A stretch of DNA of 64,000 nt, taken from contig NC_089792.1 of NCBI RefSeq assembly GCF_040412425.1, forward strand, positions 21,182,289 to 21,246,288, written 5' to 3'. The position numbers and the translations under genes are program-made. The notes below the pieces were generated by a model that saw nothing but the letters and a program-made list of their open reading frames with translations, was not told where the DNA came from and made no database searches. Positions 24,131 to 35,405 of this stretch are shown here, in pieces. The DNA is from Macrobrachium rosenbergii. Lineage: Eukaryota > Arthropoda > Malacostraca > Decapoda > Palaemonidae. Numbering within the stretch: position 1 is the first letter of the stretch; each line of letters opens with the position of its first letter.

Positions 24131-26519
24131 ATTGTTATGAAACCTACTGCTACCCTTTATAATTATTTTTCACCTTGCATTTACAGGAAAACAGTAGTAA
24201 GATTCGCCACTGCTATAAATCATCTCCTGGGTGATTAACAAATTATATGAATACAGCATTCTGTTATTGTTGTTCACTTATGAATTTATTACGTCTCTAC
24301 AGTGACTAGCTTGAAAGAAATGCAAGTCTTGAAACGTAACTTTCTGCGTAGGAAAACTCGAAGACAGAAATGTAACACTCTGGAAGAGATTGGACACTGG
24401 GACGCAGCCTGCACGCCTTTCTAAATTTGTTAAGCTTCTTAGGACCTAAGCTCCTCCTATAAAGCCGCTTTCTCTTTTCCCTTCATAAATGTAAATGACT
24501 TGAGGGACGTCTTGCATACGAGGTAGTTAAGCCACCACTGTCTATCCCTCATCACCTTCGGAGTATTAATTTAGATGGGACTTCCCATTCCCATATATCC
24601 CCAGCAGGTAACTGAAGAAAGCCTGCATATGCGGCCGAAAGCAGGGCAGCGGGTCTCACTGATTCTCGATGAGCTCGGCAAGTGGGAAAAACGTTCTGAG
24701 AAGGCCAAGGCAGCTGTGTCACTGCTCTGTGACCCATCACCCCAGTCAAAACCAGGGCAGTGTTTTGCCATGAGCCATCCATAAGTAAGGCAGCCTCAAA
24801 GACCGGCCTGACAAAATAAGTAACAGAAGAGCCTTAAATCTATCTTTTGCTGATTACTGTGGTTGGTCAAGGTGATAACGCGGCATAAACCATTCCACTG
24901 ATCGATTGACTGCTTGACTGAATCACGTGCAGTGAAGCTAGAAAGGTACCGGAAGGACTAATAAACCTGCAGCTGCCTTCCCTGATGGGTGGCCGCTCTG
25001 GAACCCAGATTGATCACCATTGTTGAAGTTCAGCTCTTGGGATAAGTAATAAAGACAAGTGGAAAGTCGCTGGTGTTCAAAGATTAGGTAAACTTAATGT
25101 CAAATCTTGTTAAGGGCTGCAGTAATTTTTCAATTAGAGAAACCTTTGAAACTTGGAATGGGCTCAAGAGTCGATTTCTAATATTTTAATTGTAAAGCAT
25201 TCTGAATCCCGTAACTATTGCTGAGTCATGGTCTTCAAATTTTTGCCATGCTCATCATTTATTAATTATTGTTGCCCTGCTGTACCTTAGTCTTGTATCA
25301 AATGGAAAACTTTCGATATTCACATATGTATTCATTTAAGATCTTTGGAAAGTTAGCTCTTGGCAATGCAAGCTTGCAGCGTCACGGAACAAAACTTTTT
25401 ACTGAAAGAATTATATAAAGATATTATGCATCCCATTCTAAAATTCTAATAGCTTTATCGTATCAGCTTGCATTATGAAATTGTTATTGATATTGAGCAA
25501 GAGCGTATGTGAGAATTAGTGTATATGTATCCTTGAGTATGATTAACCAAGCAAAGTGAGAATACATAATGATAATGCCCTAAATTGTGAAGACAACTGT
25601 AGATCATAAGTGTTAAAAATTGTGTCGTTGCACAAATTGAACTTGTATTTTCCAAGCTTCCAGTCGCGTCTGCTAAATACAATGAGATTGTTTCAGAACT
25701 GTAGTTATTAATGTGGCCAGAAAAAGTCGCTGAGAAATTAATCAAAAGAAATTCTGCAAATGTTCAAACTTTTAAGCCATTACTCAGAGTATACTTATGT
25801 ATTTCATGTTAGGCGAAAGAACTTCTTCGTAAGTCTTAGCAGCATTCAGTTAATCATTATTTCTTGTGTCTTATTAATTATTTCTTATCTGTTTTATCAT
25901 ACTGATGATCAATTTCTGCTTTAACACATAACTCTGGGATTTACAAACTCTTCATCTGTGTGAAAGTTATTTTCTGTATTCCCTTAATTTAGTTGGTAAA
26001 GGGTGTTAATTAATATTTATTGTTGTTTTATTGTTCCTTAATCTGTTGCGCCGCATTCGTTAAACTGAATCTAGTAGTTTTGTTTTTTTGTATAGTTTTG
26101 GACATGCGATCTCCACGATTTTTTTGCATTTCATTTTAGCTCCCGTGAAATCCTTTTTTCTTTCAATTATAGCAATCCTCTTCCTTTTTTCTTTTAGTTA
26201 TTGCAGTCCCTTTGTTTGTCATTCTTTTAGGTTGCCTTTTGTTTTTGCCAAGGATTTTAAAGAATAGGTTTATATTGCTTTTTAAAGCTCTTAATTAGGG
26301 AATTCCATTTGTCTGTGATGCTGAATTGAAGAGTGAAAATTCCCAATAAAAAGTACAATAAAAGACATATTAATATTGATAACCGTTCCTAGTTGAACTA
26401 GTTTTTAACGCCTTGCCTTCCTTCACTCTAGATTTTAGTATTACTAGATCCACACAACACACAAATAAAATTATTCCCCATAGGAATCAGCATGTGCTGA
26501 ATTATGGATGTATATGTGT
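24131..26519. other. Unassigned sequence
   Basis: No gene recognised. At 24552-24784 three overlapping frames (69 plus; 76 and 66 minus) are open in a GC-balanced patch, but their amino-acid content suggests no domain. I note the patch as a possible exon or old repeat but cannot support either. Confidence 0.4.
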
Positions 26520-26689
26520 GTGTATGTGCCACAGTAACTCCGAAACGCATTGAGCAATTTCAACCAACTGGGTGTGCATATGACAAATTATCTAGAAATC
26601 AGCACTGCGGGGGTAAGACATCACTAGCACCAAAGGCGGGGAGGGCTTCCCTGAAACAGGGCTGGTTATGCCCGTAGACTTAGTAACTT

Positions 26690-27405
26690 TACGAAATGAG
26701 AGATAGAGAATTTCTGTAGATTGAGGAGGTGCTTCTGGGAGAAGAAAGGAGGGAAAGAGATCAAGGGTTGGAAAGAGTGTGAGAAAGAAAGAATGAGAGA
26801 GAGAGTATGAGAGGTGAGAAGAAAGGAGAGTGAGAGAGAGAGTAGAGGGGTGTTAGGAAGAAGAAAGAGGGAAAGAGACAGGGAGGGTTGGAGAGAGGCA
26901 GAGAGAGAGAGAGAGGGAGAGGGAGACTGAGAGGGAGGGGTGTTAGAGAAAAAAGAGGGAAAAAGGAGAGATAGAGAGAGAGAGAGAGGGTGAGGGAGAG
27001 GAAGAGGAAGTGAGAGAGAGAGAGAGAGTAGAGTGGTGTTGGGAGAAGAAAGAGGAAAAAAGTGACAGGAGAGGTTGGAAGTTGTCATTCAGAGTTATCA
27101 CGAGTGCTGGGTTGGTCATCTAGTATGTGTATAGGAGATATAAGTGAGAGAGATAACAGGGGTGTTAGGGAGAAGAAAGAGGGTAGATTCCGAACTACTG
27201 GAGGGTTGGAGGTCCGAGAGAGAAAAACAGAAAGTTTGAGAAACATAACCCTGTAAAATCTGACCCAGGGTGTTTCTAGAGTAGAGGGGGTGTTAGGGAT
27301 GGAAATAACAGGAAATATTTGAGAGTTCTATATATAGTATAGAGATAGTATATATGTTAGGGAGGAGAAATAGGGAAATAGTATATAGAGAGATTATCAG
27401 TTGTC
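26690..27405 (+). repeat. Degenerate purine-rich minisatellite (GGTGTTAGGGAGAAGAAAGAG type)
   Basis: A unit of roughly 60-110 bases, anchored by GGTGTTAGG(A/G)AGAAGAAAGAGG and often GGTTGGA, recurs near 26725, 26848, 26937, 27034, 27159, 27287 and 27354 with (GA)n filler. A second shared block, GTTGTCATTCAGAGTTATCA...GTGCTGGGTTGGTCATCTA, occurs at about 27079 and 27399. The plus strand is almost all A/G, so the 140-residue minus frame (26666-27088, Ser/Leu/Pro-rich) is an artefact. Confidence 0.8.
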
Positions 27406-27442
27406 ATTCAGAGTTATCACAGGCAGTGCTGGGTTGGTCATC

Positions 27443-27452
27443 TATATATATG

Positions 27453-27523
<71 letters not shown>
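27443..27523. repeat. (TA)n microsatellite
   Basis: TA with early TATATG interruptions. It begins exactly after the second GGGTTGGTCATCTA block of the minisatellite. Confidence 0.95.
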
Positions 27524-27527
<4 letters not shown>

Positions 27528-27576
27528 TTGTACATGCTCCTATATATGTATGTATGTAAATATTGGCTGTTTATGA

Positions 27577-28467
27577 AAACAGGTGGAGACATTGAAGCAA
27601 CCAGAATAATTTACAACTTTTGCTAGTTTTGTTTGTATTAAAAACAATGGTACATTTAGGTTAGCTGATTAAATTAGAAAGAATCGGAACATTTTATAAT
27701 CATATATTTGTCATCAGTCCTTTGTTCAGTGTCTTCCTTCCATGATCAAAGTTAAACATTTGTTAAATTAAATTTGAAAGCTTAAAACCAATAAGCTGGT
27801 ATGTGTGCGTTTGTACGTGAAGCGACTTTTCAACTTGGGAGGTTTATTTCTGGTAAATCAAATAGAAGATGAAATTGTTTATGATTGCCATTGTAATTTT
27901 CTCTGACTCCGACCCTCTGAACTGGAACTGCTGATTAAAAAAGAAAACAAGGAAATTATGATATCGTCTAAGAATATAACTCTAGCTAAGCAGTTTATGC
28001 ACGATCAGTGAACCAGTGATCGGATTATCCAGTCATGGTAGTCGGTCTTTTTCTTTTCTTTATTTTTTCTCGCATCCGACCGGGGGTGCAGAGGGAGCCT
28101 TTGACGTTACGGAGGCGAAGATTAAGGTCAGTTGGGAGACAGAGATTGAGATAGATGGACGGCTCAGATACCAAGGGATTGAAATCCGGAGGGAGATTAG
28201 ACCCTGAAAAATGGATCTGTGGACAGAATTACTTGTAAAGATAAGCTACCGTGGACCCATTCGCGATCTGGTTGAAATAGGGATGAAAGATTTTTCTCGT
28301 TCATATCATAATGCTAAAAATTTCCGTACTGATACTTCGCCATCTCGCGGGCTGCTCAGAAAAGCAACAACCCATGATGGTTAAGGTTAGTTTACGCAAA
28401 TTCAACATCTCGCAGTATCTGATAGAATATCTATTCAGGCGCGATTCTTCCCTTGAAAATTACTAAA
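27577..28467 (+). repeat. Divergent tandem duplication, unit 1
   Basis: Collinear with 28468-29690. Anchors in order: AGCAACCAGAA, TTTACAACTTTT, GCTGATTAAATTAGAAAGAAT, ACATTTTATAAT, CCATGATCAAA, TGTTAAATTAAATTTGAAA, CTGGTATGTGTGCGTTTG, TTGTTTATGATTGC, TTTTCTCTGACTC, AGTGATCGGATT, AGGCGAAGATTAA, GATGGACGGCTC, CTGAAAAATGGATCTGTGGACA, AAAGCAACAACCC, AATTCAACATCTCG. Divergence and indels are large, so the event is old. No coding sequence recognised. Confidence 0.85.
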
Positions 28468-28896
28468 AACAGATTCCCAGAAATTAAGCAACCAGAACCC
28501 GGTGAATTTACAACTTTTCTTGTTTTGTTTTACACCTAAAAACAATGATACATTTAAGATAGGGCTGATTAAATTAGAAAGAATCCAACATTTTATAATC
28601 CAATTTATTTTTCATCATTCCTTCTTCTTCTTCTTCTTCTTCTTCCATGATCAAAAGTTAAAAGTCATTTGTTAAATTAAATTTGAAATCTAAATAAAAT
28701 TTTTATTTATTTCAAACGTAGTGCCTCTCCTCAAACCCATCCGTCTGGTATGTGTGCGTTTGCGCCAACGCCGAAAGGTTTGCCGCGACCCCAGGGGTCC
28801 CATAAACTGGGCATCTGGTCTTTATTGGGCATTAGAGAAAAAGTCATCGCTTCAGAATATTAAATTGTTTATGATTGCACTGGATTGTAGATTTTC

Positions 28897-28927
<31 letters not shown>

Positions 28928-29690
28928 GCTGATTAAAAGTGCTGTTACGATTATTATTTTGATGTATGTTTACATTAAATCTCTGCCCATCATATTTTCT
29001 GTTACTGATATTTGGTAATGTTTTCTGTGGGACTAAGCAGTTTTTGTCGTCGATCAAATCTTTGAGTGATCGGATTTTATCATAAGGCAGTCATTAATCG
29101 GTTTGGTTTTGCTCCTTCCTCTGTATTCTTTAGTTTTCTAATCACTCCGATCTATTATTATTAGCAGTGCATCATATGCACCCTCCCCCATCGTTATTTG
29201 AGGCGAAGATTAATTGTTCAGTTGCTCTTTCCCCCCTCTTTATTAGGATGATTGAGATGGATGGACGGCTCTACAGTCACCAATCCTCATTCTCGAAATC
29301 CGGAGGGGTTTTTTATTCAGTTCTGAAAAATGGATCTGTGGACACGGATCCCTTTAACTTGGTCAGATTGAATGCCTTAAGCCACTTACGTCGTATTTCT
29401 CTGTCCCCTCTCCACCCAGTTGTTCGATTTATTTCATATTTAAATTCAGTTGGATATATTTTTTTAATATTTTTGGTTTGATGTTCCTTCAAACATATCA
29501 CATACATCACATCACCTGTCTTGCAGAAATCCCATACATCAAATATCTAAATCTGTCTGTACAATGTAGGGTGGACTCCCTTTGATCAAAGCAACAACCC
29601 GTGATCGTTTGACGCTCTGCCTGTTTAGAGGAAAATTCAACATCTCGATTACTTTCTTGATGGAATGAGTTCTATTCCTATCAGGCGGCA
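28468..29690 (+). repeat. Divergent tandem duplication, unit 2
   Basis: Second copy, expanded relative to unit 1. It has a (TTC)n run (about 28619-28646) where unit 1 reads CCTTTGTTCAGTGTCTTCC, and a (TC)n run (about 28900-28927) where unit 1 has CTGACTCCGACCCTCTGAAC. Additional unit-2-only sequence lies at about 29090-29165 and 29350-29590. No gene. Confidence 0.85.
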
Positions 29691-30480
29691 TTGTAACACT
29701 CGTCAGGTTACCTCTTCAAACATTTATTTTTTTGGAAATTTGTCATCTTCGGCTTGCATACAGCCTTCAAAAGAGGCAAACAAATAGTTCTAACACAGAG
29801 GAAGCAGCCCCTCTCACCCGAATTGTGACGGGATGATCAAAAGTTTCCAGAGGAAGGTTTAGTTTATTCAAATCCTTCTTCGTGTACCACAATATTAATC
29901 CACAGTCAGTCCCCAGTGCAGCGCTGAAAGTAACGTCTGAATAGAATAAGATCTATCAAAATCTATTTACGCCTTCTCGAGATCAGAAATAAATGACATC
30001 ACAAACGGGCATTATTTTTCTTTACAATTCTTCTTTCTTCTTCTTTTTTTTAGTTTCGGGGGTTTTTCCAGGAAATTTAATATCCCAATGCTCGTGGACA
30101 AAACAGTATTTTCGATCTTGGTAGGTTTTCTTAGATAAATAGTAAAATGATCTTTTACAAATGGTGGATAAAGTGCCATTTTTACCATTTATACTGTGTG
30201 TGAACTCTAGAAAAACAGACGCTCTTTTAACTAAGTTTGTTTGATATGAAACCCATCCATTTAGTAGTGTAGATTTCAATTAGCTCTTCTGTTACTACTA
30301 GTCATTTCACAAACTGGAACTTTTGGACTTGGGCAATGCTCTGTATTAATGAGATTTAGTTACCTGGATGCTCTTCTGCTCTAAGAATTTACACATTGTG
30401 TATTTATGACTTCACTTGAATTAAGTATATCCTCAATTTCAGGATATCTGGAGTGGCAGTTGTTGTTTCCATTTCAGTAG
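29691..30480. other. Unassigned sequence
   Basis: Nothing recognised. The 85-residue minus frame (30022-30279) ends in a lysine run from a T/C-rich tract and has no domain. Confidence 0.45.
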
Positions 30481-30782
30481 TGTATTATGGGGGAGAACGA
30501 CTGTATATACTGTAACTGCATGAACGTCTTCACAATACTTTGTAGTCCACCATTGTCCCTTCATTGAATAAACCACTCACGCTCGTACATTGTGAATGCC
30601 GACTGGCAAGGTGGCGTGAGTGCGGGGATGTTAGAGAGGTCGAGAGCTCAGTCAGCGTGTAACCCACTGCTTGCTTATTAGTCCAGGTCTGCCTATTTTA
30701 TGATACTTAACCAGCTTTACTTGTGTGAGTGAGGCTTGACGTTATAGCGTTAATAAAAGTAATTTTGAAAGTTCCCTAATAC
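30481..30782 (+). mobile_element. Possible solo LTR-like segment
   Basis: It begins TGTATTATGGGGGAGAAC and ends GTTCCCTAATAC, whose complement GTATTAGGGAAC mirrors the start. GAATAAACC and TTAATAAAAG signals lie inside, and it is richer in GC than its flanks. No flanking direct repeats and no second LTR were found. The call is weak. Confidence 0.3.
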
Positions 30783-30896
30783 TTTTTTATTATAATCAAT
30801 TTATATATTGATGCATGCGTGTACATGTACCAATGAGAAAAAAATTATACGATGTGGTATATTTGCAAATATACATCATACGTTACTGATTTCAAG

Positions 30897-30897
<1 letters not shown>

Positions 30898-30987
<90 letters not shown>

Positions 30988-31062
30988 TGTATATATACAT
31001 ATAATAAATATACATATGTATATATATATATATATATTATATATATATATATTATATATTGT
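30898..31062. repeat. (TA)n microsatellite with TACTGTA interruption
   Basis: Long TA tract to about 30986, TACTGTA at 30985-30991, then shorter TA runs separated by TATTATA and CATATG. Repeat-derived frames on both strands. Confidence 0.95.
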
Positions 31063-31918
31063 TGTGTGTGTGTTTACTGGATTATATGCATGCATATTCT
31101 CTGTATTTCCGCAAACCATTCTCAGCCATCCTAGAGAAGGTGACCGGTTTACGTCTTGGTCTAAAGCTCTTCCTTTGCCTGACTTCGCTCTGGGATCTTT
31201 ATCGAGAAGGTTTCAGTGGTATTAATTTTACGTATGCCCAAAAAAGGATGTACGTCTTAGCATTAAGATATTCGTGTTACAAAACATCGCCCTGTAAGGA
31301 ATCAGAGATCGTTAAGTGTGACGACAGTAGCCAGTTCCTTTATAAGGAAGAGGGCATGGCTTGTCCTCAGCTAACCAAGTTCCAACTGTACATTCGATTC
31401 ATTTATCAAATTTTCTTAATTGTTTATTAATTTGTTCCTTTTCTTGATTTGCTTGCATGTTTTATTTTTTATGTTTTATTAAATTTGGGTGGCTTTATCT
31501 CATTTATTTTAGGTTAGTTATATTCAGTATAACTATTTTTTTTTTATTAAAATTTAATGATCAGTAGTAATACTTTGATATTTCACTTCATTAGCCATTA
31601 AGGTTGGGGCTTAACATGAATGCAATAGTTTGTTATTTTTTAATTTCATCTCGAATACAGATTAAAACAAAGGGGATGAAATGACGCAGAAGAGACAAAG
31701 CAAAGGGATGGCGAAAATATAAAACCTCAAAGAACAAAGCGATAAAAACTGGAAAGTAATTGAACCGAGAAAAAGAAAAATGACGCCAAAGAATTTGCAA
31801 AAAAAAGTGAATGAAAGAATGAAATGCGAAAAAGCAAAGACAGGACGAAAATGGCGACCAGAAAACAAAAAAATTAAATGAAAGAAATTAAACTGACAGG
31901 AAGAAAAATTGGATAAAA

Positions 31919-31920
<2 letters not shown>
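31063..31920. other. Unassigned sequence
   Basis: The 123-residue plus frame 31059-31430 starts next to the TA tract. From about residue 10 on it is not repetitive and it stays open for about 340 bases, but no domain is recognised and an overlapping frame (31016-31225) is also open. Not called. Confidence 0.4.

Positions 31921-31984
<64 letters not shown>
31921..31984. repeat. (CT)n microsatellite
   Basis: About 64 bases of perfect CT. Confidence 0.97.
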
Positions 31985-31987
<3 letters not shown>

Positions 31988-32204
31988 CCTAGTGAAGCTG
32001 GTCCTGAAGGGCGTTGAGGCGATTTGGTGACGAAATCCTACCAGGAATTGAAAGGACTTTCTAGGCGTCTTATCACAATAATGGAAGTGCAAGAAAGGAT
32101 TCCTTGGGGAACGAAGGAAAACTACATGGGAAAATAATCGATGGTTGTTTCCTTATCTGTTATTAATTGTTATTGTCCTTCCAGTGGAAGATATATAAAC
32201 GGCC

Positions 32205-32208
<4 letters not shown>
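31985..32208. other. Unassigned spacer between two CT tracts
   Basis: No gene or repeat recognised in 224 bases. Confidence 0.5.

Positions 32209-32271
<63 letters not shown>
32209..32271. repeat. (CT)n microsatellite
   Basis: About 63 bases of perfect CT, same strand phase as the tract 225 bases upstream. Confidence 0.97.
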
Positions 32272-32275
<4 letters not shown>

Positions 32276-32790
32276 GGTAAACTATACCTTTTTTATCTTA
32301 CTAGCGAGAGGTCCTGGGTTGTATCTAATGGCGAGGATGGATCTATCCGGGCTCACTGGAGGGAGAGAAAATTTTCTTGGAAATGTTTTCCTTCTGTCTA
32401 ATTTACAATGAATAAATTACAATCATATTTCAAGTAATCATAAAGGCTTGTTGTTGAAATGTACAATTATCTTCAAGAAGTTTGACCCGAGAGGTTCCAC
32501 TCGCAAAAAAGCCCCCGTGCTGACCACATACTTCTTACTAAGAAGAGAAAATTTGTTTTGTGGCCACCCAGCCGTCTGTTGACAGTTCGCAACTTTTGGT
32601 GTTGTACTTCAAACTTCTGCTGACGAGTTTGACAAAGGTTTTGAAGCGTAGGGTGGAATTCTACCTAGTAGAATTCCTGTCGCCGCGTTTGCCGTCGTTT
32701 TTGTAGCTGCTGAGTTGTCCAAGAAACTTTTTCTGAATTTACTAACATTTTTTCCCCTCATGAATTTGGTGTGCTTTCTGTGCAACATCT
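32272..32790. other. Unassigned sequence
   Basis: Nothing recognised. Confidence 0.5.
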
Positions 32791-32812
32791 CTCTCTCTCT
32801 CTCTCTCTCTCC

Positions 32813-32905
<93 letters not shown>
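32791..32905. repeat. Compound (CT)n-(TA)n microsatellite
   Basis: CT 32791-32811, then TA 32816-32905. It abuts the left terminal repeat of the Penelope-like element. Confidence 0.95.
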
Positions 32906-32910
<5 letters not shown>

Positions 32911-32955
32911 CATATGAATGTCTATTACTGTAATACAGCAGTATAATTTGAAAAT

Positions 32956-33118
32956 AAAAAGGCCCATAAATCACTGTATAAACGTTTCAACCATATATTT
33001 CGAGCACTTCCTTCTGTGCTCCTGTTCATTGGTAAAATATGAACAGATAATAGATACAAGGGTATATATACAAAACATATGTAGATGTGGCAGTGAGTCT
33101 CGTTGGCATGCAGGTGGC
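32956..33118 (-). repeat. Left inverted arm (pLTR-like) of the Penelope-like element
   Basis: Lies 3' of the coding remnant. On the minus strand it reads, near its end, GGAGCACAGAAGGAAGTGCT then CGAAATATATGGTTGAAACG. GAGCAC/GTGCTC can form a perfect 6-bp stem. AGAAGGA...CGAAA is reminiscent of a degenerate hammerhead ribozyme core (CUGANGA...GAAA), a motif known in Penelope-like pLTRs. The inference is weak because the U of the core is A here. Confidence 0.7.
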
Positions 33119-33169
33119 TATTGACCCAGGAAGGATGGAAATTAAGGTATTCTGTGATTTTTGGCTTCG

Positions 33170-33830
33170 TTAGCTCCCGTCTGGCGATGCGTCTGGTGGT
33201 CGTATTTTCTGAAACACCTTCTTAAGAAGAGGCCTGAGGATTAACTCGTCGATGTCATCCAATTTCCAGTGTCCTCCTGACAGGTTCATATTGTTGGTTT
33301 GATTGATGATAGCAGACTCCAGCATCTTCCTTTTGTACGGACAGACTGCTTTTGAAAACCAGCTCAGCCCCACTCTAGTTTATGGTATGGGCTTTATCCC
33401 TAATATGTAGGAAAATCCCCAAACTCTGAAACATATCGAACAGATCTTTTGTGCTCTGTTATTCTTTGCGAGATGGACCTACCCGTCTCCCCCACATAAC
33501 TCTCATTACAACTGCTGCATGGAATCTTGTAAACTCCTGCTTCTTCCCCATTTTTATTTAATGAGCGAGCTCCTGATGGATTTGGGATAATGGAAAATAA
33601 AAGGGTTATTAGACCTGAGATGTTCTGTGGCTTTTTGGATGTTTTCGTCGTACGGAAGCTTTTATTTTGTCGTTATAATCTATATGCTTGTTGTGACTTG
33701 GACCTCTGTAGTGTAATTTATTCGCTTTGTTAATAGCCTTCTCGATAATGTGTGGTGGGTTGAGCAGTTGCATTAGGTGTTTGCGGATCGTGTTGAATTC
33801 TTGTCTAGGTATCCATTTGAACATATTCTA
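33170..33830 (-). pseudogene. Penelope-like polyprotein remnant (RT C-terminus and GIY-YIG endonuclease)
   Basis: Minus strand. First the segment PRQEFNTIRKHLMQLLNPPH ... EKAINKANKLHY (about 33800-33700), typical of the region after the RT core. Then NNPFIFHYPKSIRSSLIK (about 33610-33555) and, after a frameshift, GVYKIPCSSCNESYVGETGR (about 33540-33480), the GIY-YIG core with its conserved Cys pair and Tyr-Val-Gly, then SISQRITEHKRSVRY. After stops, the C-terminal tail includes WFSKAVCPYKRKMLESAIIN (about 33365-33305), containing the Lys/Glu-Ser-Ala helix of these endonucleases, and ends near 33170. GIY-YIG is the nuclease that nicks the target in this class. At least one frameshift and several stops are visible. 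Confidence 0.88.
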
Positions 33831-33913
33831 AGTCCCTGAGGAAACCCACTTTCGCTGTTTCTTACCTTAATTTCCTTAGCTACCATGATGTCTCCGTAAA
33901 GATCATGGTAGGG

Positions 33914-34078
33914 TGCAACTTGCATGCCAACGAGACTTACTGCCACACCTACATATGTTTTGTATATATACCCTTGTATCTATTATTTGTTCATATTTTA
34001 CCAGTGAACAGGGCACAGAAGGAAGTGCTCGAAATATATGGTTGAAACGTTCATACAATGTTTTATGGGTCTTTTCAT
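33914..34078 (+). repeat. Right inverted arm (pLTR-like) of the Penelope-like element
   Basis: Reverse complement of the left arm. GGGCACAGAAGGAAGTGCTC and GAAATATATGGTTGAAACG (about 34012-34049) are conserved with the left copy, with a G-for-A change that weakens the 6-bp stem by one pair (G-T). Shared AACATATGTAG/CTACATATGTT and ATGCCAACGAGACT blocks confirm the pairing. Confidence 0.85.
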
Positions 34079-34203
<125 letters not shown>

Positions 34204-34293
34204 GTATTTATATAATTTATTTCTATAGTATTTACTTTAATTTAAAATATATTTATATGAAATATATACATATGGATATAAATATATTTTATA

Positions 34294-34296
<3 letters not shown>

Positions 34297-34348
<52 letters not shown>

Positions 34349-34530
34349 GTATCAAATTTATTTCTGACACAGTATTTACTTAAATTTCGTCACGTGTTAA
34401 TGCACATGTGGCCTCTATAACTTCGTTACAGCACTTCAGCTTTGAAGGCTGGCAAACGTACTGGAGATATTGGAAGTGATGCCAGTAAATTATAGAGGCC
34501 AAACGAACATTAGTAATTGAAATATATAGA

Positions 34531-34611
<81 letters not shown>

Positions 34612-34643
34612 AGATGGCTAGATAGATAAATAGATAGATAGAT

Positions 34644-34736
<93 letters not shown>

Positions 34737-34750
34737 TATATATATATAAA
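34297..34750. repeat. Cluster of three further (TA)n tracts
   Basis: TA at about 34297-34342, 34532-34610 and 34649-34748, the last preceded by (GATA)n at about 34619-34645. The intervening unique piece 34343-34531 is unassigned. Confidence 0.92.
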
Positions 34751-35253
34751 TATTCTTGTACAAATCTATATTTTTCAACTTACTCATATGTACTCTGTGC
34801 ACAGTGGCATTAGTATTATTGCATGATACTTCCCAATAAGTATTCAGCAATCAGTAATTCCGTGAATGGTGAGCTGATGAATATGTTTCCTTTCACCAGA
34901 TTATTGGTTATTGCTCAGACAGATTACATCATTTATCAAATGATGGATTTCACAAGGATCACAAATTGAAAATCTTTGGGCAAACAGGAATTACGGATTA
35001 CTTATTCTCTGGGTACACTTGTGTTTATGTTTTACGAAATTTGTTTGTGTTCATGAATATTCAGGATGAGTTGCATATTCTCTCTAAGCTATTCAGAGTA
35101 TACGTGTTTTTTTTATATTAGACATTAATCTATCTGTATAGTGGCGTGCGTGTATGTTCGATAGCTACAAAGACGCTTATTTATTTATGGGGATTTCCTT
35201 TTTCCCTTTTGTATGAATATTCCCTGCGTGCGTTTGTTTGTATTTGCACAGTA
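34751..35253. other. Unassigned sequence
   Basis: Nothing recognised. Confidence 0.5.
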
Positions 35254-35405
35254 TTCGAACCTGGGCCTTTGGTTTAGCTTCAGCGATAGACAGTCGACTT
35301 TGACCTTTCTGCTATCTGTCTCTACTGTTTATCGCTGTATCTATCCAAAGGCCCAGGTTCGAAATCTGTCCCGGGCAGGGGCACTTATCAATTATAATTC
35401 TTTTT
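35254..35405 (+). mobile_element. tRNA-like foldback, possible second SINE family
   Basis: Perfect 19-bp inverted repeat: TTCGAACCTGGGCCTTTGG (35254-35272) and its complement at 35345-35363, with an inner pair CAGCGAT/ATCGCTG (35281-35287, 35331-35337). The plus strand reads TAGCTTCAGCGATAGACAG, like a tRNA D-arm/A-box, and GGCCCAGGTTCGAAATCTGT, like a T-arm/B-box. A/B spacing is about 80 bases, longer than in a tRNA. The following CCCGGGCAGGGGCACTTATC may be SINE body. No target duplication was found. It could instead be an inverted duplication of a tRNA-like piece. Confidence 0.5.

Larger units (their letters stand above)
32956..34078 (-). mobile_element. Truncated Penelope-like retroelement flanked by inverted terminal repeats
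   Basis: About 165-base arms (32956-33118 and 33914-34078) are reverse complements of each other with few mismatches and enclose about 800 bases that encode, on the minus strand, the C-terminal part of a Penelope-like polyprotein (RT end plus GIY-YIG endonuclease). Penelope-like elements are known for terminal repeats (pLTRs) in direct or inverted orientation and for frequent 5' truncation; this copy fits both. TA microsatellites lie immediately outside each arm (to 32905 and from 34083), which suggests that the element carried, seeded or inserted into TA repeats. The catalytic RT core is absent, so the copy is dead. Confidence 0.88.

Noticed and set aside
24552..24784. Three overlapping open frames on both strands as a possible exon
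   Set aside because: Openness on both strands reflects local GC composition; no motif supports any one of them.
26666..27088. 140-residue minus-strand frame, Ser/Leu/Pro-rich
   Set aside because: Comes from the complement of a GA-rich minisatellite; no stop codons arise in CT-rich DNA.
31059..31430. 123-residue plus frame
   Set aside because: Starts in a microsatellite; the remainder shows no domain and overlaps another open frame.
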